From Candidatus Bathyarchaeota archaeon (GTDB lineage: Archaea > Thermoproteota > Bathyarchaeia > Bathyarchaeales > SOJC01): 32,463 nucleotides of DNA. The DNA lies in NCBI GenBank assembly GCA_020354575.1, contig CP070649.1, positions 915,170 to 947,632 on the forward strand. Reading direction: 5' to 3'. Shown here in pieces: positions 24,660 to 32,327 of this stretch. The position numbers and the translations under genes are program-made. Position 1 is the stretch's first letter; the number at the start of each line of letters is the position of its first letter. Below the pieces are notes generated by a model. The model worked only from the letters and a program-made list of their open reading frames with translations. It did no database searches and was not told the origin of the DNA.

Positions 24660-24734
24660 CGGGCGGGGTGGGATTTGAACCCACGACCACAGGCTTAGGG
24701 GGCCTGCGCCCTATCCGGACTAGGCTACCCGCCC
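24660..24734 (-). tRNA. tRNA-Arg (CCT) with C33
   Basis: A 75-nt cloverleaf without intron. Acceptor GGGCGGG/CCCGCCC, D arm GCCT-AGTCCGGATA-GGGC, anticodon stem CAGGC/GCCTG with loop CCCCTAA, T arm GTGGG-TTCAAAT-CCCAC, discriminator G, no CCA. Counting puts the anticodon CCT at 34-36 and A37, but position 33 is C instead of the near-universal U. Arg (AGG) is the most likely identity. Confidence 0.88.
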
Positions 24735-24836
24735 ATCAATCGTGTTGTTAACGGGGTCAGAAACTTTAAGAGATGTTTTCTCTGAAGCCTCTGTTGCATG
24801 TAATCAATCAAGGCTGCCTTCATCATCGAGAACCAC

Positions 24837-25625
24837 TTATCTAGGTTTTTTGGCTTTGAAGAGCAAAGTGTAAGGTATTCTCCTCCAGATGTTATACTCC
24901 TTTTCGGATCCTTCCCAGTAGTATGGAACTCTCCTTTTCTCTTCTTCTGTCATTTTGTCCAGTGGAAAGGGTTCAGGTTCAAGAACTTTCGTAACTATGA
25001 AACCAGCAGATACAATCGAGTTGAAATAATCTTGGAATGTCCTGTGATAGCCATAAAACTTAGCAGATCTCTTGTCAAACTTCCATGTCCAAGTCCGTCT
25101 TCTGCTATCGAAGTAGTTGCCTAAACCCCACAATTTTCTCTTACCATATCGTACAGCTCTTCCTCGATTGGCAATAGGATGAACTACACAGAAAACAAAC
25201 AACCCTCCTCCTCTCAAGACTCGAAAGGCCTCATGAAAAGTCTGGTCATAATTTTCGGAGTATCCAATGGCACAAGAAGAAAGAACAATGTCAAAGATCT
25301 CGTCAGAAAACATGGTCATATTTTCCATGCTTCCAACATGAAAAGAGACTTGTATCCCTTGTTTATTTGCCAAAGTGTTGGCATACTTAATCTGCTCCTC
25401 TGAGATATCCAAACCTACTGATTTAGCGCCCCATTTAGCTAGTGTAATTGCATTTTGCCCTCCGCCACAGCCGATTTCGAGGATGTCTTTTCCTTTAACA
25501 TCCCCAAGTAATTTCAGTTCTTTTTCACCAGGAGAAATCGGACCATAATGTACATCATCAAGGGAAATCCTAACAGAGGCCTGATAGTCCTTGGAAATGA
25601 TGTTCCATCCCTTTTTGGCTGACAT
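24837..25625 (-). CDS. Class I SAM-dependent methyltransferase
   Basis: 262 aa. Motif I ILEIGCGGGQNAITLAK, motif II acidic residue VGLDIS, post-I GSMENM, motif IV FDIVLSSCAIGY and FRVLRGGGLFVF. The C-terminal half is rich in aromatic and basic residues (RRRTWTWKFDKRSAKFYGYHRTF), as in UbiE/small-molecule methyltransferases that cap the active site. The substrate cannot be told. Single gene; tRNA-Arg lies downstream. Confidence 0.88.
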   Translation of the reverse strand: MSAKKGWNIISKDYQASVRISLDDVHYGPISPGEKELKLLGDVKGKDILEIGCGGGQNAITLAKWGAKSVGLDISEEQIKYANTLANKQGIQVSFHVGSMENMTMFSDEIFDIVLSSCAIGYSENYDQTFHEAFRVLRGGGLFVFCVVHPIANRGRAVRYGKRKLWGLGNYFDSRRRTWTWKFDKRSAKFYGYHRTFQDYFNSIVSAGFIVTKVLEPEPFPLDKMTEEEKRRVPYYWEGSEKEYNIWRRIPYTLLFKAKKPR

Positions 25626-25702
25626 CTTTGCTCACTCTGCCAAGCAGATGTTTTGCCCTTGTTTTATGGCTTGTGGAAGAAATGCATGTGTGGTGTATCA
25701 TT

Positions 25703-26584
25703 TCATCCTAATAAGCTCATGATATCGATTTCTAGAAGTATTATCAATATGCTCACAAGTAAGGCTAAGAAAGAGAGCAAGATCAGACGTTTTTCAACTC
25801 TGTGTATCAATCCCAGATCTTGAAGGGATAATATACTATCTAGAGCATAGTTTTCAGATGTAAGTAAAGATAATTCCCGCGAAATATTGTTGATGGCAAA
25901 GTTCAAGGTAGTTTCTATCTCTTCTGTTGCTTTTATCGATAAAACTACACCTTCACGAATGTTTAGCATTTGCTCCCGCTGAGACCACAGGACGCGTTCC
26001 AAGGTTGATATCATCCGTTTTGTCGCAAAGACTGAACGACTTATTTCTTTATTTCCTGGATTTTCTAATGCTTTCTGTTCTAATGAGTCGATAAATTCTC
26101 TTATGTCCATCAACGTATCTAGGTTTTCATTGGTCAACTCATGGAATAATCGACTAAGTATGAACAAGGAGTTCATGTCTCCTTCACAAACTTTTCCGAC
26201 ACAGTCTTCAAAGGTTTTCAATGCATTCTTGAAGGCTTGTGAAGAACTCTTGCTACGAATCGTGATGAATATACCACTTGTTTTTGTAAGTACATATACG
26301 GGTGACACATGTAGCTTTCCGGTATAGATGGCTTGAGAAACTGAGAAGAATATGAAACCGTTCACTTTTTCAGGACGCGAAATGCTCTTCTTTTTCTTGA
26401 TTTCTTCGAGTATTCTGGGTTCTTTAACAAAATTCTGAATTATTTCGAATTCCAATTCATCTGGCTGCATGGCATCAAGCCACATCCAATTAGCCTCTTT
26501 AATTGTCCTCTCCAATTCTTTTTGGGAATCCACATCTTGGGCGTGTAACTCATTTTTCTTTGTTACAGTGTACGCCCACATCAT
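25703..26584 (-). CDS. CorA-like protein with one membrane helix and no GMN motif
   Basis: 293 aa. The cytoplasmic part has the CorA order: N-terminal alpha/beta domain (WLDAMQPDELEFEIIQ, FIFFSVSQAIYTGKL, VYVLTKTSGIFITIRSK) then the long stalk helix (SREFIDSLEQKALEN..., MISTLERVLWSQREQML, ENYALDSILSLQ). Mg2+ channels end in two helices separated by a YGMN loop. Here one helix (LLSFLALLVSILIILLEI) is followed by a short tail and stop, and no GMN is present. Possible regulator, degenerate channel or partner subunit. ATG 26584 is preferred: GGTGAT lies 9 bases upstream and a TATA box (26629-26638) overlaps the first codons of the longer frame (26644). Confidence 0.75.
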   Translation of the reverse strand: MMWAYTVTKKNELHAQDVDSQKELERTIKEANWMWLDAMQPDELEFEIIQNFVKEPRILEEIKKKKSISRPEKVNGFIFFSVSQAIYTGKLHVSPVYVLTKTSGIFITIRSKSSSQAFKNALKTFEDCVGKVCEGDMNSLFILSRLFHELTNENLDTLMDIREFIDSLEQKALENPGNKEISRSVFATKRMISTLERVLWSQREQMLNIREGVVLSIKATEEIETTLNFAINNISRELSLLTSENYALDSILSLQDLGLIHRVEKRLILLSFLALLVSILIILLEIDIMSLLG

Positions 26585-26715
26585 CGAATTGTAATCACCA
26601 AATAAACTCAGAAACCCAGGTAGCCACCTTATAAAGCTATGCATGCATTAAGCCAAGGCTAGCTCCGCAAACGATATGTCTTTCATTTACTACTCAATAG
26701 AAGAGAGAGTGACAT

Positions 26716-28161
26716 ATGAAAAGACTCCCTTGCGGTATGATCCTCTTTTTTCTCTGTTTGTTGCTACCTGCATCCTTAGCTCAGTCTTATACAAACTTGT
26801 CAGTTTCCGAGGCAAAAGCAGCGATTGATTCCAACCCTACTCTAGTTGTTCTTGATGTCAGAACTCAAAGCGAATACGATGATGGACATATTAGGAATGC
26901 TAAGCTGATTCCACACACTGAGCTTTCGTTAAGATTAAATGAACTCAATCAAACCGATGAGATTCTAGTCTATTGTAGGGCGGGGAGTAGAAGTGCTATT
27001 GCGAGTCAAATTCTTGTGGATGCTGGCTTTCAGAACATCTACAATATGCTTGGAGGAATACTTGACTGGATAGATGCGGGATATCCAGTATATGTAAAAT
27101 ACTCTTCAATCCAAGTGGCAATCAATAACGCCTTTGAAGGAGACACAATACGGGTTTCCTTAGGAACCTATTATGAAAATGTTGTTGTGAATAAGACTGT
27201 TTCTCTTATAGGGGAGAACAGGGAGACAACAGTAGTTAGCGGTAATGGAGTTGGGAATGTTCTCAGCATAATTCGAGAAAATGTTACTGTTGCAGGATTC
27301 ACAATAAATAACAGTGGAAGTGTTCCATATGATGCTGGAATCTACCTCGATAATGCAAGCTTTTCCATAATAGAAGGGAACGCCATAAAAGGGAACCTAT
27401 ATGGAATTATGATCTATGCTTCATCCAATTATGTTACAGTAAAGGATAACAACATCACAATCAACGATTTCGGAATAAGATTCTTTTCCAACTCACACTA
27501 TGGCAATATATCCAGAAATTACATAGCAGACCATAGCTATGGTTATGGTATTGGAGCAACTTCCTCAAATTACACCAATATATCGGGCAATATAATTCTA
27601 AACAACTATGCTGGCATTCTTCTGGGCGGTATTATCACAGGGAGTACCAGTCACAATGTTGTCTTTCAAAATATCATAGATGGATGTGAGGAGTACGGAA
27701 TTGAAATCGGCGGGTATTATTCACAAAACAACATCTTCTATCACAACAATCTCGTTAATAACAATCAGCAAGTCCTCATCTCGCCAGAAGTAAGCCACCC
27801 TAACTTTTGGGATAATGGTTATCCTTCAGGCGGAAACTACTGGAGTGATTATAATGGCACAGACTCCTCAAGTGGTTTTTATCAAAATGAGACAGGCCCC
27901 GACAGAATTGGCGATTCTCCTTATGTAATCAGCGGGAGTAATCAAGATAATTATCCTCTAATATACCCGTATGGATTCTTTCCATGGGACGTGACTGGCG
28001 ACGACTACGTTGGAATTGATGATATTGTAGCCGTAGCAGAGCATTTTGGGCAGGATCCTGTTCATCCAGATTGGGACTCAAAGTATGATATCAATGGAGA
28101 CAACTACACAGGCATTGACGATATTGTCTTAGTTGCAGAGCACTTCGGAGAATCAATATAA
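26716..28161 (+). CDS. Secreted rhodanese / NosD-type beta-helix / dockerin-like fusion
   Basis: 481 aa. Signal peptide 1-22 (ends SLAQ). Rhodanese domain about 27-110 with active-site loop YCRAGSRSA (Cys87) after LDVRTQSEYDDGHI. A right-handed parallel beta-helix of the NosD/carbohydrate-binding type, about 112-400, with many N..I..N..Y.GI repeats, ends in FWDNGYPSGGNYWSDY, a common archaeal motif. Last come two dockerin-like Ca-binding repeats, DVTGDDYVGIDDIVAVAEHFG and DINGDNYTGIDDIVLVAEHFG. An exported protein with a sulfur-transfer-type domain fixed to a surface-binding scaffold is unusual. AGAGAGAGTG precedes the ATG. Confidence 0.85.
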   Translation: MKRLPCGMILFFLCLLLPASLAQSYTNLSVSEAKAAIDSNPTLVVLDVRTQSEYDDGHIRNAKLIPHTELSLRLNELNQTDEILVYCRAGSRSAIASQILVDAGFQNIYNMLGGILDWIDAGYPVYVKYSSIQVAINNAFEGDTIRVSLGTYYENVVVNKTVSLIGENRETTVVSGNGVGNVLSIIRENVTVAGFTINNSGSVPYDAGIYLDNASFSIIEGNAIKGNLYGIMIYASSNYVTVKDNNITINDFGIRFFSNSHYGNISRNYIADHSYGYGIGATSSNYTNISGNIILNNYAGILLGGIITGSTSHNVVFQNIIDGCEEYGIEIGGYYSQNNIFYHNNLVNNNQQVLISPEVSHPNFWDNGYPSGGNYWSDYNGTDSSSGFYQNETGPDRIGDSPYVISGSNQDNYPLIYPYGFFPWDVTGDDYVGIDDIVAVAEHFGQDPVHPDWDSKYDINGDNYTGIDDIVLVAEHFGESI

Positions 28162-28242
28162 ACCCCCTTGCACAAAACCAAGCCGGCTATTAGCTTGCTG
28201 GTCGCCTTGCTCTTCTGTTTTTCTTGTGTGAACCAGGGGGTT
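28161..28242. terminator. Long hairpin between convergent genes
   Basis: AACCCCCT (28161-28168) is the reverse complement of AGGGGGTT (28235-28242), with further pairing just inside (TTGCACAA against CTTGTGTGAA). It lies exactly between the beta-helix gene stop and the end of the methyltransferase pseudogene, and could serve as a bidirectional terminator or mRNA end structure. Confidence 0.5.
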
Positions 28243-28243
28243 A

Positions 28244-28829
28244 TTATGCTTTAACAATAATTGCGGTGTAAGCTGGACTACCTGAATCTATTAACTCTTG
28301 AATCACCCATCCTGTATCTTTGAGAAGATCTTCCATTTCCTTTGGGGACACATGCAAAAGGTCAAACCATTTAGTTGCATATCTTCTGAATCGTATTCTA
28401 ATTCTCCATTGCCCCCCAGTCTGCCGCGTCTCCTGTTGAGTTCGGCTTGAAGATAATACTGTTGACAGGAATGCTTTCCACTTGCTCTACTCCTCTTTGC
28501 TTTGCCATCTTCACAGCTAAGGGTGACTTGTCAATTCCTAAAACCTTCAAGCCTTTGCCTTGTAGGTATAATGCATGTCTTCCAGCGCCACAGCCAATGT
28601 CCAAGATTCTCCCTTTGACAAATTTTATTGCTTTCTTTTCATCTGGCATCCAGTACTCGAATTCAGTGAAGTATAGTTTTGGATTTGTAACATCGATATA
28701 GCCATCCTCTCTCTCGATGACTTCAAAGCTTTTATTGCCTCTATAAAAAGCCCGGATTGCTTGACCTACAGCGTCTTCTTCTGCGTCTATTGTACTGGTC
28801 TTTCTCATTGACTTATTCTCCCAACTCAA
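28244..28829 (-). pseudogene. Methyltransferase pseudogene (internal deletion and frameshift)
   Basis: The first 120 codons align with the intact paralogue at 29351: RILDIGCGAGRHALYLQGKG, VLGIDKSPLAVKMAK, and up to FKPNS. The frame then runs to a premature stop at 28398. The paralogue's C-terminus is still present in another frame to TAA 28244: GGQWRIRIRFRRYATKWFDL and TGWVIQELIDSG match GGQVRIRSRFRQYTGEWFDY and TGWRIRELLDSE. About 70 codons covering motif IV are missing at the junction near 28420. So it has lost part of the catalytic core and is not expected to work. Confidence 0.85.
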
Positions 28830-28846
28830 TTATTATGTTATGGCGC

Positions 28847-29203
28847 CTAGTTCTGTACACGCGCAGAGTCGAATTTCGGCTTGAATCTTGCATTATCGGT
28901 AAAGAAGTCGATTATCCTGCATTTAGTTAGGAACTTTGCAGAATGTTTTGCTCCAGCAGGAATGAAGTACTCATCCCCTTTTTTGCGAACCACAGTATGC
29001 TCCCCGATTGTCAGCTTCATCTCTCCTTCCACTACAATCCCCCACTGGTCGTTATGACTGTGCTCTGGAACTTCTGCGAAGGACTCAATTTCAAAGAATA
29101 CTATTTGATGATTCTCGCCCTGAGCAATCCATCCTTTAACACCCTTTAAGTTAATGTCAGCTTCCACCAAGTTAGTTATGATTTTTGGAAAATGAGGTTT
29201 CAA
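28847..29203 (-). CDS. Cupin-domain protein
   Basis: 118 aa, one cupin barrel. Motif 1 PEHSHNDQWGIVVEGEM supplies His-His-Glu-type ligands; motif 2 is GDEYFIPAGAKHSA. Likely a small metal-dependent enzyme or binding protein. TTG start with AAGGGGAC upstream. It lies 17 bp before the methyltransferase pseudogene on the same strand, so it was probably in an operon with it when that gene was functional. Confidence 0.87.
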   Translation of the reverse strand: MKPHFPKIITNLVEADINLKGVKGWIAQGENHQIVFFEIESFAEVPEHSHNDQWGIVVEGEMKLTIGEHTVVRKKGDEYFIPAGAKHSAKFLTKCRIIDFFTDNARFKPKFDSARVQN

Positions 29204-29350
29204 TTTGTCCCCTTCTATGATTAGGTTTATTTCGATTAGAAAAAGAACCCTTTCTATTTATGACTTGTGGATTATGCCAAGTAATCTACTCGAAAAACGA
29301 TGTTTAGCAGAAATTAGATTTATCTAGTTTAGCCCTTAACACATATTTTA

Positions 29351-30082
29351 GTGAAGGAAATGAATCCCGAGCAGGATGCTTTCGGACAGAAGTTGTTGGC
29401 TGCTTACAAGGGCGAGGAAGTTTATGAAATTATGGAGAGAGATGATGGATATATCGAGGCTATGGGAATAAAGGGTTACTTCTCTGATTTTAAAGATTGG
29501 GATCCAGTAGAACAGAAGGCCATGAAATTTGTCAAGGGGAGAGTATTGGATATAGGCTGTGGCGCTGGAAGACACGCTTTATACTTGCAGAAAGAGGAGA
29601 TTGACGTTACTGGGATCGACATCTCCCCGTTAACAGTTAAGGTCTGCATGCTGAGAGGACTCAGAAAAGTCAGCGTCATGTCCATTGAAGAAATGAATTT
29701 CAAGCCGAGCTCCTTTGATACGATAATTATGATGGGAAACAATTTTGGCTTATTGGGGAGTTTCAAGAAAGCTACGAGTCTGCTAGGAAGGCTTCATATT
29801 ATCACAACTGAGAAGGCTTTGATTGTTGCTTCAACTCGTGACCCTTACAAAACGGAAAACTCTGCTCACTTAGCTTACCACAAGTTGAACAAGGTCAAAG
29901 GGAGAATGGGGGGGCAAGTTAGAATAAGATCCAGATTCAGACAGTACACTGGCGAGTGGTTCGATTACATAATGGTCTCACAGGTAGAGATGAAGCAAAT
30001 ATTAGCAGGTACTGGATGGAGAATAAGAGAGCTTTTAGATTCTGAAAACTCCGGTTATATAGCCATTATAGAAAAGCGGTGA
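29351..30082 (+). CDS. Class I SAM-dependent methyltransferase, intact paralogue
   Basis: 243 aa. Motif I VLDIGCGAGRHALYLQ, motif II VTGIDISPLTV, motif IV FDTIIMMGNNFGLLG, then RDPYKTENSAHLAYH and a C-terminal GGQVRIRSRFRQYTGEWFDY. The family is often annotated generically as methyltransferase domain 25; the substrate is unknown. GTG 29351 is about 30 bp behind a TATA-like GATTTATCT (29318-29326), consistent with leaderless translation; ATG 29360 is an alternative. It stands divergently, 147 bp from the cupin gene, and is the intact relative of the pseudogene at 28244. Confidence 0.88.
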   Translation: MKEMNPEQDAFGQKLLAAYKGEEVYEIMERDDGYIEAMGIKGYFSDFKDWDPVEQKAMKFVKGRVLDIGCGAGRHALYLQKEEIDVTGIDISPLTVKVCMLRGLRKVSVMSIEEMNFKPSSFDTIIMMGNNFGLLGSFKKATSLLGRLHIITTEKALIVASTRDPYKTENSAHLAYHKLNKVKGRMGGQVRIRSRFRQYTGEWFDYIMVSQVEMKQILAGTGWRIRELLDSENSGYIAIIEKR

Positions 30083-30134
30083 TTAGGAGATCACATCGTT
30101 AAACAGACACTTGCATGTACATATGCTTGAATTG

Positions 30135-30476
30135 CTAGCTGGTTGGATTCCGATCTTTCTCTAGCTTTTTAATAATCGCCAAATATTTTTGATTGCCAGC
30201 TTTCTTTCTATAGGCTAGAAATCCTGCTCGTGTAAAGGCACTTTTCTGTCCATGTTCTGGATCATACTGATTGATGAATAGGTCACAGGGGAATTCTTTG
30301 CATAGTCCGCAGTGTTGAACATGGTGATCTCTGGCACATGCATAAAGCTTGCAATCACCCCAGAAGGGGTGGCCGCTGTGAGTTCCACACCCAAGGCAGT
30401 TGGGCTTTCTTTCTTTTTTGTAATAGGCACATGAACCACAATATGTGCCACAAGGCGCTAAGAGAGCATCTATCAT
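30135..30476 (-). CDS. DUF3795 cysteine-rich protein
   Basis: 113 aa with many Cys/His: LAPCGTYCGSCAYY, KPNCLGCGTHSGH, CKLYACARDHHVQHCGLCKEFPC. This arrangement fits the DUF3795 family of putative zinc- or Fe-S-binding proteins found in anaerobes; function unknown. The tail carries an FTRAGFLAYRKKAGNQKYL segment typical of the family. Single gene, converging with the methyltransferase. Confidence 0.85.
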   Translation of the reverse strand: MIDALLAPCGTYCGSCAYYKKERKPNCLGCGTHSGHPFWGDCKLYACARDHHVQHCGLCKEFPCDLFINQYDPEHGQKSAFTRAGFLAYRKKAGNQKYLAIIKKLEKDRNPTS

Positions 30477-30595
30477 TGTCTCTCACCAACTAGGCTTTCA
30501 TTCAAAAGATATTCTCATACTTATGACTTATGGAAGAAGATGCCTATAGATAAAAACGCTTATGAAGCGTTGATAGAATTGAGATTCTTCTAGCA

Positions 30596-31612
30596 TTATT
30601 TTTTTTCTTTGTCTCTCGTGGGTTTCTTTCTAAGGTGGTATGTCAAGGGATTTCGTATGGTCCTACAAATTGGATCAGGATTCACACAAATGCCATGAGT
30701 CTTCAGAGTTGAACAATTGTAGGTTTTGTATGGAGTTCTGCTCCCCCTTTGACCCGCAAGATGTTCCACTTGATATCGTGTTTTGTCTTCCCTAAAGTCT
30801 GAAACATTTGAAAACAAGTTGACGATCCTATCTGCGCTAACGCCTTGTTGAAATAGGTATGTCACTAAAGTGAACCTCTCAGCATGGGATAAATGTTGTC
30901 CTTTGGTTGTTCTATCCAAAAGATGCATAATGCAAGGAGGATACTCTGATTCTTTAGCCTGTATTTTCTGATCAAATTCTGTTAAGTGAGGCTTTCTTTT
31001 CAGAAATTCAGCTTTGATTTCTTCAATCACATCTTGGATTATCTGAGGAGTTTTCGTAATTTTTTCCTCAGTTCTGCCTTCTATGTATTTCTTTATCTCC
31101 TCTTGAAGCAGCCTACAAACCTCATTTTTGGTTACTGAAACCTGACCCTTAGAAAGTTGCCTATTCACTAGTTTCCATTCAGGAGCATGAACTAGTCGAC
31201 CTCTCGTTGCATTGGGTAAGTAGTTCGTGAAATCCACTACATACGAAAAAGGTCTTTGTTTTGAGGGGTGGATCTTCCATTCAAAAAACTCTGCAATTCC
31301 TAGAATAATTTCATCTTTCTCTTTCAACAGGTAACTGTAAACCCTTTTTGCTTCTGATAAAGCATATCTCTCAGTGAGTATTTTGTCTTTCACACCTGTC
31401 ACAACTAATATAGCAACGGGAAACGAAGCAATCTCAACCTCTGTTCTCTTATATGGCACCTGATTTTGCATATGTGCCAAGAATTCAAATGTGGCAGCTA
31501 TTCTAACTTTTGCCCGATCGACAATGCTTTCAAGCTCTCCAAGGTCATTGATATCAATGCCTAATTCAGCGATATGTTTTCTTACTTGGGGTAGAAAAGG
31601 ATATTTTACCAT
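30596..31612 (-). CDS. priL: DNA primase large subunit
   Basis: Non-catalytic subunit of archaeal/eukaryotic-type primase; with PriS it makes replication primers. 338 aa. The N-terminal helical domain begins with YPFLPQVRKHIAE. The C-terminal [4Fe-4S] domain has four Cys: Cys227 (YPPCIMHLL), Cys300 (YNCST), Cys309 (HGICV) and Cys316 (DPICR). RFTLVTYLFQQG fits the conserved surface of the domain. Typical length. PriS is not in the window. ATG at 31612. Confidence 0.95.
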   Translation of the reverse strand: MVKYPFLPQVRKHIAELGIDINDLGELESIVDRAKVRIAATFEFLAHMQNQVPYKRTEVEIASFPVAILVVTGVKDKILTERYALSEAKRVYSYLLKEKDEIILGIAEFFEWKIHPSKQRPFSYVVDFTNYLPNATRGRLVHAPEWKLVNRQLSKGQVSVTKNEVCRLLQEEIKKYIEGRTEEKITKTPQIIQDVIEEIKAEFLKRKPHLTEFDQKIQAKESEYPPCIMHLLDRTTKGQHLSHAERFTLVTYLFQQGVSADRIVNLFSNVSDFREDKTRYQVEHLAGQRGSRTPYKTYNCSTLKTHGICVNPDPICRTIRNPLTYHLRKKPTRDKEKK

Positions 31613-31777
31613 ATCAGTTTGCGTTAAAGGTATACTTTCACCCAGACCTTAAAATTCTAGATGTCCCTCTTATGTTTTCCCTTTTAACATATTTCAACTC
31701 AAGAGTCTTCTAATGAAGCGCGTTCTGACATACGGGTATCCATGTGAAAGCATGAATGTCAGGTTAGTAACTAGATG

Positions 31778-31963
31778 TTAAGGCAGGTTAATTATGGCTG
31801 GCTTGAACAGAAGCTTCAGAAATCGACTCAAGCATCTTTTTGAGCAGAATATACGACCAGTTTTTCTGACCCGCGAAGGCTCTCTAAGTACTTTGCCACC
31901 ACATTGCTTGCAACGATATAGTTTTTTAACCGTGAAGGACACCTTGGGAAAGAGGAATTTCAC
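31778..31963 (-). CDS. Small zinc-finger-like protein
   Basis: 61 aa. Ligand pattern YRCKQCGGKV...RIFCSKRCLSRF, that is CxxC then CxxxC, like a treble-clef zinc finger. The rest is very basic. GTG start with AAGG close upstream (weak). It could bind nucleic acid or be a ribosome-associated protein, but no family is recognised. It lies upstream of priL on the same strand, with a 165-bp gap that shows nothing else. Confidence 0.55.
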   Translation of the reverse strand: MKFLFPKVSFTVKKLYRCKQCGGKVLREPSRVRKTGRIFCSKRCLSRFLKLLFKPAIINLP

Positions 31964-32195
31964 GCCTTAATAAAAGTTGCTGAATGCATCTTTATTGAGT
32001 AAGATCTTCTAGCTTGCATGCACGAGCGGATATGGTTCTGCGAGTCGCCGGCCTGCGGATGACGAGAAACGCGGCAGTACTTCTCTATCATCGTCATGTC
32101 TGCAAAAGAGTGAAGAATTAGGATTATTCGATCGAACTCTAGCAGACTTAAAGTTAAATAGATCACTCTTGAATATCTCTTGAGAGGTGTACCTA

Positions 32196-32312
32196 ATGTG
32201 TGATTGTGGTTGCACTAATCCAGAAAAAAAGGTGAAAGATCCGAAACTGTGTTCTCCTGAACAAATAGCTGAATGTCACCCAGAAACCAAAGGCCATCCA
32301 TGCGAAGAATAG
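32196..32312 (+). CDS. Small cysteine-rich protein, 38 aa
   Basis: Starts MCDCGCTNPEKK, has LCSPEQIAECH in the middle and HPCEE at the end. Six Cys and two His in 38 residues, with a CxCxC opening, suggest metal or cluster binding; the CSPEQIxxCH and HPCE elements recall small archaeal and bacterial peptides of unknown role. GAGAGGTG lies 7 bases before the ATG, a strong site. It is followed 15 bp later by a membrane protein, probably one operon. Confidence 0.75.
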   Translation: MCDCGCTNPEKKVKDPKLCSPEQIAECHPETKGHPCEE

Positions 32313-32327
32313 GGGAAGAATGTAAGT

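Noticed and set aside
31960-32215. Two overlapping 68-aa minus-strand ORFs across the GC-rich block.
   Set aside because: They have no start signals and the frames stay open mostly because of the GC-rich block; an RNA is as likely.
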